A DNA stretch of 64,000 nucleotides from Hyperoodon ampullatus (taxonomy: Eukaryota; Chordata; Mammalia; Artiodactyla; Ziphiidae), in NCBI GenBank assembly GCA_949752795.1, contig CATKHW010000420.1:62001-126000 (forward strand), given 5' to 3'. The position numbers were made by a program, and so were the translations under genes. Positions 1 through 9,718 of this stretch are shown here, piece after piece. The notes under the pieces are model-generated. The model searched no databases. It saw only the letters and a program-made list of their open reading frames with translations, and was not told where the DNA came from. Every line of letters begins with the position of its first letter. Position 1 is the first letter of the stretch.

Positions 1-717
1 AGGTCAGATTTTCTGCCTAATGATATAAGAAGATTTCTCTCAAAAATACACATTATTTCAAAGACTTATTGGCTGTGAAAAAAGTGAAGGGTATTTCAAA
101 TGGCTTGTCTGCAAAGAAAGGTGAGATGTAGGGAATCACAGAAAGTCGAGGGGAAAATATGTCAATATATACATTGCTATATGGTGAACTAAGCCTTAGG
201 CCAGCAACAATGGAGAGGACCTGACCCTTAGAAACTTACAAGTAAGCTGGAATCTTCAAAAGTTCAAATCTTTCTAAGTAAAAAGATTTATTAAAATGAA
301 TAACCAAGTGTTTTAATTGACATCAGATTATCAAAACAACAAACCCTGAGAAGATAGAAAAAATATAAATAAAGATATGAGCAGAACTTAATACAACAGA
401 AAACGTATAAAATTGAGGTGATTTAGTAAGTCCAAAGAATATTCTTTGAAAAGATTTAAAAGACACACTTTGATTAAGGAAAACATAAACATATGTAAAG
501 AATATACAGAAAGAATCAGGACAATGTTATAGCAGAGAATATATGAAATGCCAGTAAATTTGAACATTTCTGTAAAGGGGACCATTTCCTAGCTCCTAAA
601 GTTGACCAAAACTGACACAAGAGGCAATCATTGAAGGTCATCATGTCTGCCCTTGGCATTCTTGGAACGCCCTGGCCTCAGAATGCAGCATCGGTAGTCC
701 ATGGTAACCTGCGGAGA

Positions 718-728
718 GGGGGCGGGGC
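718..728 (+). promoter_or_regulatory. GC box (Sp1/KLF-type), polymorphic between units
   Basis: GGGGGCGGGGC matches the Sp1 GC-box consensus. In 20 of 40 units the central CpG is TpG, giving GGGGGTGGGGC, a GT box typical of KLF sites; units 8 and 12 read GGGAGCGGGGC. Binding is inferred from the motif alone. Confidence 0.45.
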
Positions 729-865
729 TGAAGGAGGTTGGAACACTGCCCTCACTGAGGGAGTGGGTGTGGCCATCTCTGCTGTGACTGAACAAAGGGC
801 AGGGGAGCAGGGGTCCCAGGGCAGGGCCCTCAGAGCCCGGCAGGACCAGGGGAGTGTCACAAGCA

Positions 866-881
866 TTTGGCCCAGGCCAAA
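866..881. promoter_or_regulatory. NF1-like inverted repeat TTTGGCCCAGGCCAAA
   Basis: Seven-base arms TTTGGCC and GGCCAAA flank CA. The NFI consensus is TTGGC-N5-GCCAA; here the spacer is four bases, so the fit is close but not canonical. The 16 bases look unchanged in every unit that covers this position, including units where the neighbouring base changed (AGAATTTGG in units 8 and 12). Confidence 0.35.
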
Positions 882-1112
882 GGGCGCCTTCTTTGTCTGC
901 ACAGCTTCCCAAACACTCACATTTCCACTCAGGCCGCCCTCTTTGTTGAAGTGTGTGTGGAACGTGTCCTCGCAGTACACCTCGCTGCACAGCTAACCAT
1001 AGGACTGGGCATCGTACCTTCCTGCCAGGTGACCGAAGTTCTCAGGCAGATGGGTCCCTGGGATCAACGCGGAGAGGCTCCTGCCCTGACCACAGGTCGA
1101 CCACAGCCGCTG

Positions 1113-1126
1113 CCCCCGATCGGGGG
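1113..1126. repeat. Perfect 14-bp palindrome CCCCCGATCGGGGG
   Basis: Perfect inverted repeat with two CpGs. It is intact in 15 of 39 complete units (1, 4, 5, 8, 12, 13, 16, 18, 21, 23, 25, 28, 30, 32, 37). Elsewhere one base is changed: CCCCAGATC in B units, CCCCTGATC in unit 3, CCCCCAATC in units 19, 35 and 38. Confidence 0.8.
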
Positions 1127-1155
1127 CCGCAAAGCAGCCCTGTCTGAATCCCCTG

Positions 1156-1168
1156 CCTCTAGAGGGAG
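1156..1168 (+). promoter_or_regulatory. CTCF-like element CCTCTAGAGGGAG
   Basis: It resembles the CTCF core (CCASYAGRKGGCRS), with mismatches at positions 3, 12 and 14. It is present in nearly every unit; unit 2 has AGAGGTAG and units 8, 12 and 21 have a change just upstream. It also contains the palindrome CCTCTAGAGG, which may explain the match by itself. Confidence 0.25.
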
Positions 1169-1226
1169 TATTGGACCAACACTTCTAAAAAATGGGGTCC
1201 TTGCGGGCAACTCATCGGAGGGACAC

Positions 1227-1232
1227 AAATAA
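1227..1232 (+). promoter_or_regulatory. AATAAA hexamer, polymorphic poly(A)-like site
   Basis: ACACAAATAAATC contains AATAAA in 11 of 39 complete units (1, 4, 10, 14, 15, 17, 24, 26, 27, 33, 36). Other units have ACACAAAAAAATC, apart from units 3 (ACACATATAAATC) and 31 (GGCACAAAAAAAAATC). It lies at the 3' end of the GC core, a plausible place for a transcript end, but no transcript is shown. A hexamer in AT-rich DNA can be chance. Confidence 0.2.
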
Positions 1233-1295
1233 ATCTTTGCCGACTTTCTCCTGAAGCTTACGAGCGTTCACACTTAAGCCTGTTACAATGTCAGC

Positions 1296-1319
1296 TGTTT
1301 AGCTAAACATGAGCTCATG
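1296..1319. repeat. Two abutting palindromes: TGTTTAGCTAAACA and CATGAGCTCATG
   Basis: The two perfect inverted repeats overlap by two bases. The first is intact in 25 of 39 complete units and broken to TGTATAGC in 14 (2, 3, 13, 16, 18, 19, 23, 25, 28, 30, 32, 35, 37, 38). The second is broken in unit 2 (GAGCTCCTG) and unit 25 (GAGCTCATTA). Confidence 0.75.
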
Positions 1320-2006
1320 ATCTAAATTTACACAATAAGGAAGAAATCAGCTACAAGTGGAGACAATCAGCAAAAACAATCAATATGAGAATTAGTTTCC
1401 CAAGGCCATCCATCACATGTTGGAATAATCAGGTGCAAGGCAGAAAATATACATAAAACTGGAACTGAAACAAGCAACAAGGATGTTTTCAAAGACTGGT
1501 AGGATCTCTAAAACATTTGTAAAGTACATGTCATTGATAAAGCTAAATACCCAAGGTTGTGTAATACAACAGATTAATCATTGAGAAGAGTGATATTATG
1601 CTGTTTTGAAAACTATGGCAGGTCAGATTTTCTGCCTAATGATATAAGAAGATTTCTCTAAAAAATACACATTATTTCAAAGACTTATTGGCTGTGAAAT
1701 AAGTGAAGGGTATTTCAAATGGCTTGTCTGCAAAGAAAGGTGAGATGTAGGGAATCACAGAAAGTCGAGGGGAAAATATGTCAATATATACATTGCTATA
1801 TGGTGAACTAAGCCTTAGGCCAGCAACAATGGAGAGGACCTGACCCTTAGAAACTTACAAGTAAGCTGGAATCTTCAAAAGTTCAAATCTTTCTAAGTAA
1901 AAAGATTTATTAAAATGAATAACCAAGTGTTTTAATTGACATCAGATGATCAAAACAACAAACCCTGAGAACATAGAAAAAATATAAATAAAGATATGAG
2001 CAGAAC

Positions 2007-2204
2007 TTAATACAACAGAAAACGTATAAAATTGAGGTGATTTAGTAAGTCCAAAGAATATTCTTTGAAAAGATTTAAAAGACACACTTTGATTAAGGAA
2101 AACAAAAACATATGTAAAGAATATACAGAAAGAATCAGGACAATGTTATAGCAGAGAATATATGAAATGCCAGTAAATTTGAACATTTCTGTAAAGGGGA
2201 CCAT
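2007..2204 (-). other. Recurrent 65-codon hydrophobic open frame in the AT-rich arm (unit 2 copy)
   Basis: ATG-initiated, starting MVPFTEMFKFTG and ending NFIRFLLY, rich in Leu, Ile, Phe and Tyr. It occurs in all units except the six 1,621-bp ones. Hydrophobic residues are what the complement of A-rich DNA encodes (TTT, TTA, ATT), so it is probably compositional. No family is recognised. Confidence 0.07.
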
Positions 2205-2246
2205 TTCCTAGCTCCTAAAGTTGACCAAAACTGACACAAGAGGAAA

Positions 2247-2723
2247 TCATTGAAGGTCATCATGTCTGCCCTTGGCATTCTTGGAACGCCCTGGCCTCAG
2301 AATGCAGCATCGGTAGTTCATGGTAAACTGCGGAGAGGGGGTGGGGCTGAAGGAGGTTGGAACACTGCCCTCACTGTGGGAGTGGGTGTGGCCATCTCTG
2401 CTGTGACTGAACAAAGGGCAGGGGAGCAGGGGGCCCAGCGCAGGGCCCTCAGAGCCCGGCAGGACCAGGGGAGTGTCACAAGCATTTGGCCCAGGCCAAA
2501 GGGCGCCTTCTTTGTCCGCACAGCTTCCCAAACACTCACATTTCCACTCAGGCCGCCCTCTTTGTTGAAGTGTGTGTGGAACGTGTCCTCGCAGTACACC
2601 TCGCTGCACAGCTAACCATAGGACTGGGCATCGTACCTTCCTGCCAGGTGACCGAAGTTCGCAGGCAGATGGGTCACTGGGACCAACGCGGAGAGGCTCC
2701 TGCCCTGACCACAGGTCGACCAC
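2247..2723 (-). other. Recurrent 158-codon minus-strand open frame without ATG start (unit 2 copy)
   Basis: It opens at a GTG (VDLWSGQEPLRVG) and the first in-frame ATG is only about 25 codons before the stop, so a standard eukaryotic start is lacking. It is a Pro/Ser/Arg/Cys-rich translation of the GC core with no motif I know. Unit 1 has an in-frame TGA and unit 31 a frameshift. Persistence in most units is explained by high identity between copies. Confidence 0.06.
2262..2615 (+). other. Recurrent 117-codon open frame in the GC core, probably non-coding (unit 2 copy)
   Basis: Longest plus-strand frame I found with a true ATG (A at -3). It starts MSALGILGTPWPQNA and ends SSQYTSLHS. The frame recurs at ~1,620-bp spacing in most units. 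It is broken by TGA in unit 5, frameshifted in unit 31 and shortened by six codons in units 19, 35 and 38. I see no signal peptide, membrane segment or known motif. Substitutions fall on CpGs in any codon position, and three overlapping frames are also open, as expected of GC-rich DNA with few stops. I do not recognise it. Confidence 0.1.
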
Positions 2724-3239
2724 AGCCGCTGCCCCAGATCGGGGGTTGCAAAGCAGCCCTGTCTGAATCCCCTGCCTCTAGAGGTAGTATTGGACCAACA
2801 CTTCTAAAAAATGGGGTCCTTGCGGGCAACTCATCGGAGGGACACAAAAAAATCTTTGCCGACTTTCTCCTGAAGCTTACGAGCGTTCACACATAAGCCT
2901 GTTACAATGTCAGCTGTATAGCTAAACATGAGCTCCTGATCTAAATTTACACAATAATGAAGAAATCAGCTACAAGGGGAGACAATCAGCAAAAACAATC
3001 AATATGAGAATTAGTTTCCCAAGGCCACCCATCAGATGTTGGAATAATCAGGTGCAAGGCAGAATATATACATAAAACTGGAACTGGAACAAGGAACAAG
3101 GATGTTTTCAAAGACTGGTAGGATCTCTAAAACATTTGTAAAGTACATGTCATTGATAAAGCTAAATACTCAAAGGTTGTGTAATACAACAGATTAATCA
3201 TTGAGAAGAGTGAAATTATGCTGTTTTGAAAACTATGGC

Positions 3240-4859
3240 AGGTCAGATTTTCTGCCTAATGATATAAGAAGATTTCTCTCAAAAATACACATTATTTCAA
3301 AGACTTATTGGCTGTGAAATAAGCGAAGGGTATTTCAAATGGCTTGTCTGCAAAGAAAGGTGAGATGTAGGGAATCACAGAAAGTCGAGGGGAAAATATG
3401 TCAATATATACATTGCTATATGGTGAACTAAGCCTTAGGCCAGCAACAATGGAGAGGACCTGACCCTTAGAAACTTACAAGTAAGCTGGAATCTTCAAAA
3501 GTTCAAATCTTTATAAGTAAAAAGATTTATTAAAATGAATAACCAAGTGTTTTAATTGACATCAGATGATCAAAACAACAAACCCTGAGAACATAGAAAA
3601 AATATAAATAAAGATATGAGCAGAACTTAATACAACAGAAAACGTATAAAATTGAGGTGATTTAGTAAGTCCAAAGAATATTCTTTGAAAAGATTTAAAA
3701 GACACACTTTGATTAAGGAAAACAAAAACATAAGTAAAGAATATACAGAAAGAATCAGGACAATGTTATAGCAGAGAATATATGAAATGCCAGTAAAGTT
3801 GAACATTTCTGTAATGGGGACCATTTCCTAGCTCCTAAAGTTGACCAAAACTGACACAAGAGGAAATCATTGAAGGTCATCATGTCTGCCCTTGGCATTC
3901 TCAGAACGCCCTGGCCTCAGAATGCAGCATCGGTAGTCCATGGTAACCTGCGGAGAGGGGGCGGGGCTGAAGGAGGTTGGAACACTGCCCTCACTGAGGG
4001 AGTGGGTGTGGCCATCTCTGCTGTGACTGAACAAAGGGCAGGGGAGCAGGGGGCCCAGGGCAGGGCCCTCAGAGCCCGGCAGGACCAGGGGAGTGTCACA
4101 AGCATTTGGCCCAGGCCAAAGGGCGCCTTCTTTGTCCGCACAGCTTCCCAAACACTCACCTTTCCACTCAGGCCGCCCTCTTTGTTGAAGTGTGTGTGGA
4201 ACGTGTCCTCGCAGTACACCTCGCTGCACAGCTAACCATAGGACTGGGCATCGTACCTTCCTGCCAGGTGACTGAAGTTCGCAGGCAGATGGGTCCCTGG
4301 GTCCAACGCGGAGAGGCTCCTGCCCTGACCACAGGTCGACCACAGCCGCTGCCCCTGATCGGGGGTTGCAAAGCAGCCCTGTCTGAATCCCCTGCCTCTA
4401 GAGGGAGTATTGGACCAACACTTCTAAAAAATGGGGTCCTTGCGGGCAACTCATCGGAGGGACACATATAAATCTTTGCCGACTTTCTCCTGAAGCTTAC
4501 GAGCGTTCACACTTAAGCCTGTTACAATGTCAGCTGTATAGCTAAACATGAGCTCATGATCTAAATTTACACAATAATGAAGAAATCAGCTACAAGGGGA
4601 GACAATCAGCAAAAACAATCAATATGAGAATTAGTTTCCCTAGGCCACCCATCAGATGTTGGAATAATCAGGTGCAAGGCAGAATATATACATAAAACTG
4701 GAACTGGAACAAGGAACAAGGATGTTTTCAAAGACTGGTAGGATCTCTAAAACATTTGTAAAGTACATGTCATTGATAAAGCTAAATACTCAAAGGTTGT
4801 GTAATACAACAGATTAATCATTGAGAAGAGTGAAATTATGCTGTTTTGAAAACTATGGC
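3240..4859 (+). repeat. Unit 3 (1,620 bp), mixed
   Basis: A-like left arm (ACAAAAACATAAG) and GC box, then B middle, then A-like CACCTTTCC. The palindrome site reads CCCCTGATCGGGGG, a CpG-to-TpG change. GACACATATAAATC near 4463 is a private form of the ACAAATAAATC/ACAAAAAAATC site. Confidence 0.97.
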
Positions 4860-6479
4860 AGGTCAGATTTTCTGCCTAATGATATAAGAAGATTTCTCTC
4901 AAAAATACACATTATTTCAAAGACTTATTGGCTGTGAAATAAGTTAAGGGTATTTCAAATGGCTTGTCTGCAAAGAAAGGTGAGATGTAGGGAATCACAG
5001 AAAGTCGAGGGGAAAATATGTCAATATATACATTGCTATATGGTGAACTAAGCCTTAGGCCAGCAACAATGGAGAGGACCTGACCCTTAGAAACTTACAA
5101 GTAAGCTGGAATCTTCAAAAGTTCAAATCTTTATAAGTAAAAAGATTTATTAAAATGAATAACCAAGTGTTTTAATTGACATCAGATGATCAAAACAACA
5201 AACCCTGAGAACATAGAAAAAATATAAATAAAGATATGAGCAGAACTTAATACAACAGAAAACGTATAAAATTGAGGTGATTTAGTAAGTCCAAAGAATA
5301 TTCTTTGAAAAGATTTAAAAGACACACTTTGATTAAGGAAAACAAAAACATAAGTAAAGAATATACAGAAAGAATCAGGACAATGTTATAGCAGAGAATA
5401 TATGAAATGCCAGTAAATTTGAACATTTCTGTAAAGGGGACCATTTCCTAGCTCCTAAAGTTGACCAAAACTGACACAAGAGGAAATCATTGAAGGTCAT
5501 CATGTCTGCCCTTGGCATTCTCGGAACGCCCTGGCCTCAGAATGCAGCATCGGTAGTCCATGGTAACCTGCGGAAAGGGGGCGGGGCTGAAGGTGGTTGG
5601 AACACTGCCCTCACTGAGGGAGTGGGTGTGGCCATCTCTGCTGTGACTGAACAAAGGGCAGGGGAGCAGTGGGCCCAGGGCAGGGCCCTCAGAGGCCAGC
5701 AGGCCCAGGGGTGTGTCACAAGCATTTGGCCCAGGCCAAAGGGCACCTTCTTTGTCCGCACAGCTTCCCAAACACTCACATTTCCACTCAGGCCGCCCTC
5801 TTTGTTGAAGTGTGTGTGGAACGTGTCCTCGCAGTACACCTCGCTGCACAGCTAACCATAGGACTGGGCATCGTACCTTCCTGCCAGGTGACTGAAGTTC
5901 GCAGGCAGATGGGTCCCTGGGACCAACGCGGAGAGGCTCCTGCCCTGACCACAGGTCGACCACAGCCGCTGCCCCCGATCGGGGGCCGCCAAGCAGCCCT
6001 GTCTGAATCCCCTGCCTCTAGAGGGAGTATTGGACCAACACTTCTAAAAAATGGGGTCCTTGCGGGCAACTCATCGGAGGGACACAAATAAATCGTTGCC
6101 GACTTTCTCCTGGAGCTTACGAGCGTTCACACTTAAGCCTTTTACAATGTCAGCTGTTTAGCTAAACATGAGCTCATGATCTAAATTTACACAATAATGA
6201 AGAAATCAGCTACAAGTGGAGACAATCAGCAAAAACAATCAATATGAGAATTAGTTTCCCAAGGCCACCCATCAGATGTTGGAATAATCAGGTGCAAGGC
6301 AGAAAATATACATAAAACTGGAACTGAAACAAGGAACAAGGATGTTTACTAAGACTGGTAGGATCTCTAAAACATTTGTAAAGTACATGTCATTGATAAA
6401 GCTAAATACTCAAAGGTTGTGTAATACAACAGATTAATCATTGAGAAGAGTGAAATTATGCTGTTTTGAAAACTATGGC
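4860..6479 (+). repeat. Unit 4 (1,620 bp), subfamily A'
   Basis: First of three A' units (4, 8, 12), marked by AGAGGCCAGCAGGCCC, GACTGAAG, intact CCCCCGATCGGGGG and CTACAAGTGGAG. Private changes include CTGCGGAAAGG near 5570, GCAGTGGGCCC near 5667 and CTCCTGGAGCTTAC near 6108. The last removes the AAGCTT (HindIII) site found in the other complete units. Confidence 0.97.
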
Positions 6480-8098
6480 AGGTCAGATTTTCTGCCTAAT
6501 GATATAAGAAGATTTCTCTCAAAAATACACATTATTTCAAAGACTTATTGGCTGTGAAATAAGTTAAGGGTATTTCAAATGGCTTGTCTGCAAAGAAAGG
6601 TGAGATGTAGGGAATCACAGAAAGTCGAGGGGAAAATATGTCAATATATACATTGCTATATGTGAACTAAGCCTTAGGCCAGCAACAATGTAGAGGACCT
6701 GACCCTTAGAAACTTACAACTAAGCTGGAATCTTCAAAAGTTCAAATCTTTCTAAGTAAAAAGATTTATTAAAATGAATAACCAAGTGTTTTAATTGACA
6801 TCAGATGATCAAAACAACAAACCCTGAGAACATAGAAAAAATATAAATAAAGATATGAGCAGAACTTAATACAACAGAAAACGTATAAAATTGAGGTGAT
6901 TTAGTAAGTCCAAAGAATATTCTTTGAAAAGATTTAAAAGACACACTTTGATTAAGGAACACATAAACATATGTAAAGAATATACAGAAAGAATCAGGAC
7001 AATGTTATAGCAGAGAATATATGAAATGCCAGTAAATTTGAACATTTCTGTAAAGGGGACCATTTCCTAGCTCCTAAAGTTGACCAAAACTGACACAAGA
7101 GGAAATCATTGAAGGTCATCATGTCTGCCCTTGGCATTCTTGGAACGCCCTGGCCTCAGAATGCAGCATCGGTAGTCCATGGTAACCTGCGGAGAGGGGG
7201 TGGGGCTGAATGAGGTTGGAACACTGCCCTCACTGAGGGAGTGGGTGTGGCCATCTCTGCTGTGACTGAACAAAGGGCAGGGGAGCAGGGGGCCCAGGGC
7301 AGGGCCCTCAGAGCCCGGCAGGACCAGGGGAGTGTCACAAGCATTTGGCCCAGGCCAAAGGGCGCCTTCTTTGTCTGCACAGCTTCCCAAACACTCACAT
7401 TTCCACTCAGGCCGCCCTCTTTGTTGAAGTGTGTGTGGAACGTGTCCTCGCAGTACACCTCGCTGCACAGCTAACCATAGGACTGGGCATCGTACCTTCC
7501 TGCCAGGTGACCGAAGTTCGCAGGCAGATGGGTCACTGGGACCAACGCGGAGAGGCTCCTGCCCTGACCACAGGTCGACCACAGCCGCTGCCCCCGATCG
7601 GGGGTTGCAAAGCAGCCCTGTCTGAATCCCCTGCCTCTAGAGGGAGTATTGGACCAACACTTCTAAAAAATGGGGTCCTTGCGGGCAACTCATCGGAGGG
7701 ACACAAAAAAATCTTTGCCGACTTTCTCCTGAAGCTTACGAGCGTTCACACTTAAGCCTTTTACAATGTCAGCTGTTTAGCTAAACATGAGCTCATGATC
7801 TAAATTTACACAATAATGAAGAAATCAGCTACAAGGGGAGACAATCAGCAAAAACAATCAATATGAGAATTAGTTTCCCAAGGCCACCCATCAGATGTTG
7901 GAATAATCAGGTGCAAGGCAGAATATATACATAAAACTGGAACTGGAACAAGGAACAAGGATGTTTTCAAAGACTGGTAGGATCTCTAAAACATTTGTAA
8001 AGTACATGTCATTGATAAAGCTAAATACTCAAAGGTTGTGTAATACAACAGATTAATCATTGAGAAGAGTGAAATTATGCTGTTTTGAAAACTATGGC
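6480..8098 (+). repeat. Unit 5 (1,619 bp), subfamily B
   Basis: One base is missing at TATATGTGAAC near 6660. GCTGAATGAGG near 7210 puts a TGA into the plus-strand frame that is open in most units. The palindrome region is a hybrid: CCCCCGATCGGGGG (A-like) followed by TTGC (B-like). Confidence 0.97.
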
Positions 8099-9718
8099 AG
8101 GTCAGATTTTCTGCCTAATGATATAAGAAGATTTCTCTCAAAAATACACATTATTTCAAAGACTTATTGGCTGTGAAATAAGTTAAGGGTATTTCAAATG
8201 GCTTGTCTACGAAGAAAGGTGAGATGTAGGGAATCACAGAAAGTCGAGGGGAACATATGTCAATATATACATTGCTATATGGTGAACTAAGCCTTAGGCC
8301 AGCAACAATGGAGAGGACCTGACCCTTAGAAACTTACAAGTAAGCTGGAATCTTCAAAAGTTCAAATCTTTATAAGTAAAAAGATTTATTAAAATGAATA
8401 ACCAAGTGTTTTAATTGACATCAGATGATCAAAACAACAAACCCTGAGAACATAGAAAAAATATAAATAAAGATATGAGCAGAACTTAATACAACAGAAA
8501 ACGTATAAAATTGAGGTGATTTAGTAAGTCCAAAGAATATTCTTTGAAAAGATTTAAAAGACACACTTTGATTAAGGAAAACATAAACATATGTAAAGAA
8601 TATACAGAAAGAATCAGGACAATGTTATAGCAGAGAATATATGAAATGCCAGTAAATTTGAACATTTCTGTAAAGGGGACCATTTCCTAGCTCCTAAAGT
8701 TGACCAAAACTGACACAAGAGGAAATCATTGAAGGTCATCATGTCTGCCCTTGGCATTCTTGGAACGCCCTGGCCTCAGAATGCAGCATCGGTAGTCCAT
8801 GGTAACCTGCGGAGAGGGGGTGGGGCTGAAGGAGGTTGGAACACTGCCCTCACTGAGGGAGTGGGTGTGGCCATCTCTGCTGTGACTGAACAAAGGGCAG
8901 GGGAGCAGGGGGCCCAGGGCAGGGCCCTCAGAGCCCGGCAGGACCAGGGGAGTGTCACAAGCATTTGGCCCAGGCCAAAGGGCGCCTTCTTTGTCTGCAC
9001 AGCTTCCCAAACATTCACATTTCCACTCAGGCCGCCCTCTTTGTTGAAGTGTGTGTGGAACGTGTCCTCGCAGTACACCTCGCTGCACAGCTAACCATAG
9101 GACTGGGCATCGTACCTTCCTGCCAGGTGACCGAAGTTCGCAGGCAGATGGGTCACTGGGACCAACGCGGAGAGGCTCCTGCCCTGACCACAGGTCGACC
9201 ACAGCCGCTGCCCCAGATCGGGGGTTGCAAAGCAGCCCTGTCTGAATCCCCTGCCTCTAGAGGGAGTATTGGACCAACACTTCTAAAAAATGGGGTCCTT
9301 GCGGGCAACTCATCGGAGGGACACAAAAAAATCTTTGCCGACTTTCTCCTGAAGCTTACGAGCGTTCACACTTAAGCCTTTTACAATGTCAGCTGTTTAG
9401 CTAAACATGAGCTCATGATCTAAATTTACACAATAATGAAGAAATCAGCTACAAGGGGAGACAATCAGCAAAAACAATCAAAATGAGAATTAGTTTCCCA
9501 AGGCCACCCATCAGATGTTGGAATAATCAGGTGCAAGGCAGAAAATATACATAAAACTGGAACTGAAACAAGGAACAAGGATGTTTTCAAAGACTGGTAG
9601 GATCTCTAAAACATTTGTAAAGTACATGTCATTGATAAAGCTAAATACTCAAAGGTTGTGTAATACAACAGATTAATCATTGAGAAGAGTGAAATTATGC
9701 TGTTTTGAAAACTATGGC
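8099..9718 (+). repeat. Unit 6 (1,620 bp), subfamily B
   Basis: It shares GTCTAC.AAG near 8207 and GGGAACATATGTC near 8249 only with unit 10, four units on. AACATTCACATT near 9010 is private. It ends with AAAATGAG, as do units 7, 11 and 20. Confidence 0.97.

Larger units (their letters stand above)
1..1619 (+). repeat. Unit 1 (1,619 bp), divergent, mixed A/B
   Basis: It has the GC box and intact CCCCCGATCGGGGG but a B-type middle (AGAGCCCGGCAGGACC). Private changes include GAAAAAAGTG near 80, TTCTCAGG near 1040, GGGATCAACG near 1060, AATAAGGAAG near 1336, ATCACATG near 1413, AAGCAACAAG near 1472 and ATACCCAAGG near 1550, where one base is missing. The TTCTCAGG change puts a stop codon into the minus-strand open frame that is longer in most other units. 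Confidence 0.97.
1620..3239 (+). repeat. Unit 2 (1,620 bp), B core, several private changes
   Basis: GT box, B middle and CCCCAGATCGGGGG. Private changes include TCTCTAAAAAATA near 1657, GTAGTTCATGG near 2313, CTCACTGTGGG near 2372, CCCAGCGCAGG near 2437, AGAGGTAGTAT near 2781, CACATAAGCC near 2890 and GAGCTCCTGAT near 2931, which breaks the CATGAGCTCATG palindrome. The left arm combines ACAAAAACAT (A-like) with ATGTAAAG (B-like). Confidence 0.97.

Noticed and set aside
364..373. TATA box or poly(A) signal at TATAAATAAA
   Set aside because: It sits in A-rich DNA with no start-site, initiator or CpG context around it; chance match expected.
1036..1052. CENP-B box at GTTCGCAGGCAGATGGG
   Set aside because: It keeps TTCG but lacks the central A and the CGGG of the NTTCGNNNNANNCGGGN core.
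2250..2261. TTG as start of a 121-codon frame
   Set aside because: A true ATG follows four codons later; a non-ATG start is not needed in a eukaryote.
2247..2723. 158-codon minus-strand frame as a tandemly repeated protein gene
   Set aside because: It needs a GTG start, has no ATG until near its end, overlaps other long open frames in the same GC-rich block, is broken in units 1 and 31, and matches no family I know.
2486..2896. 136-codon plus-strand frame ending in KIFADFLLKLTSVHT
   Set aside because: It starts at TTG, its first ATG is internal, and its length depends on the AAATAAATC/AAAAAAATC change. Most likely a composition effect.
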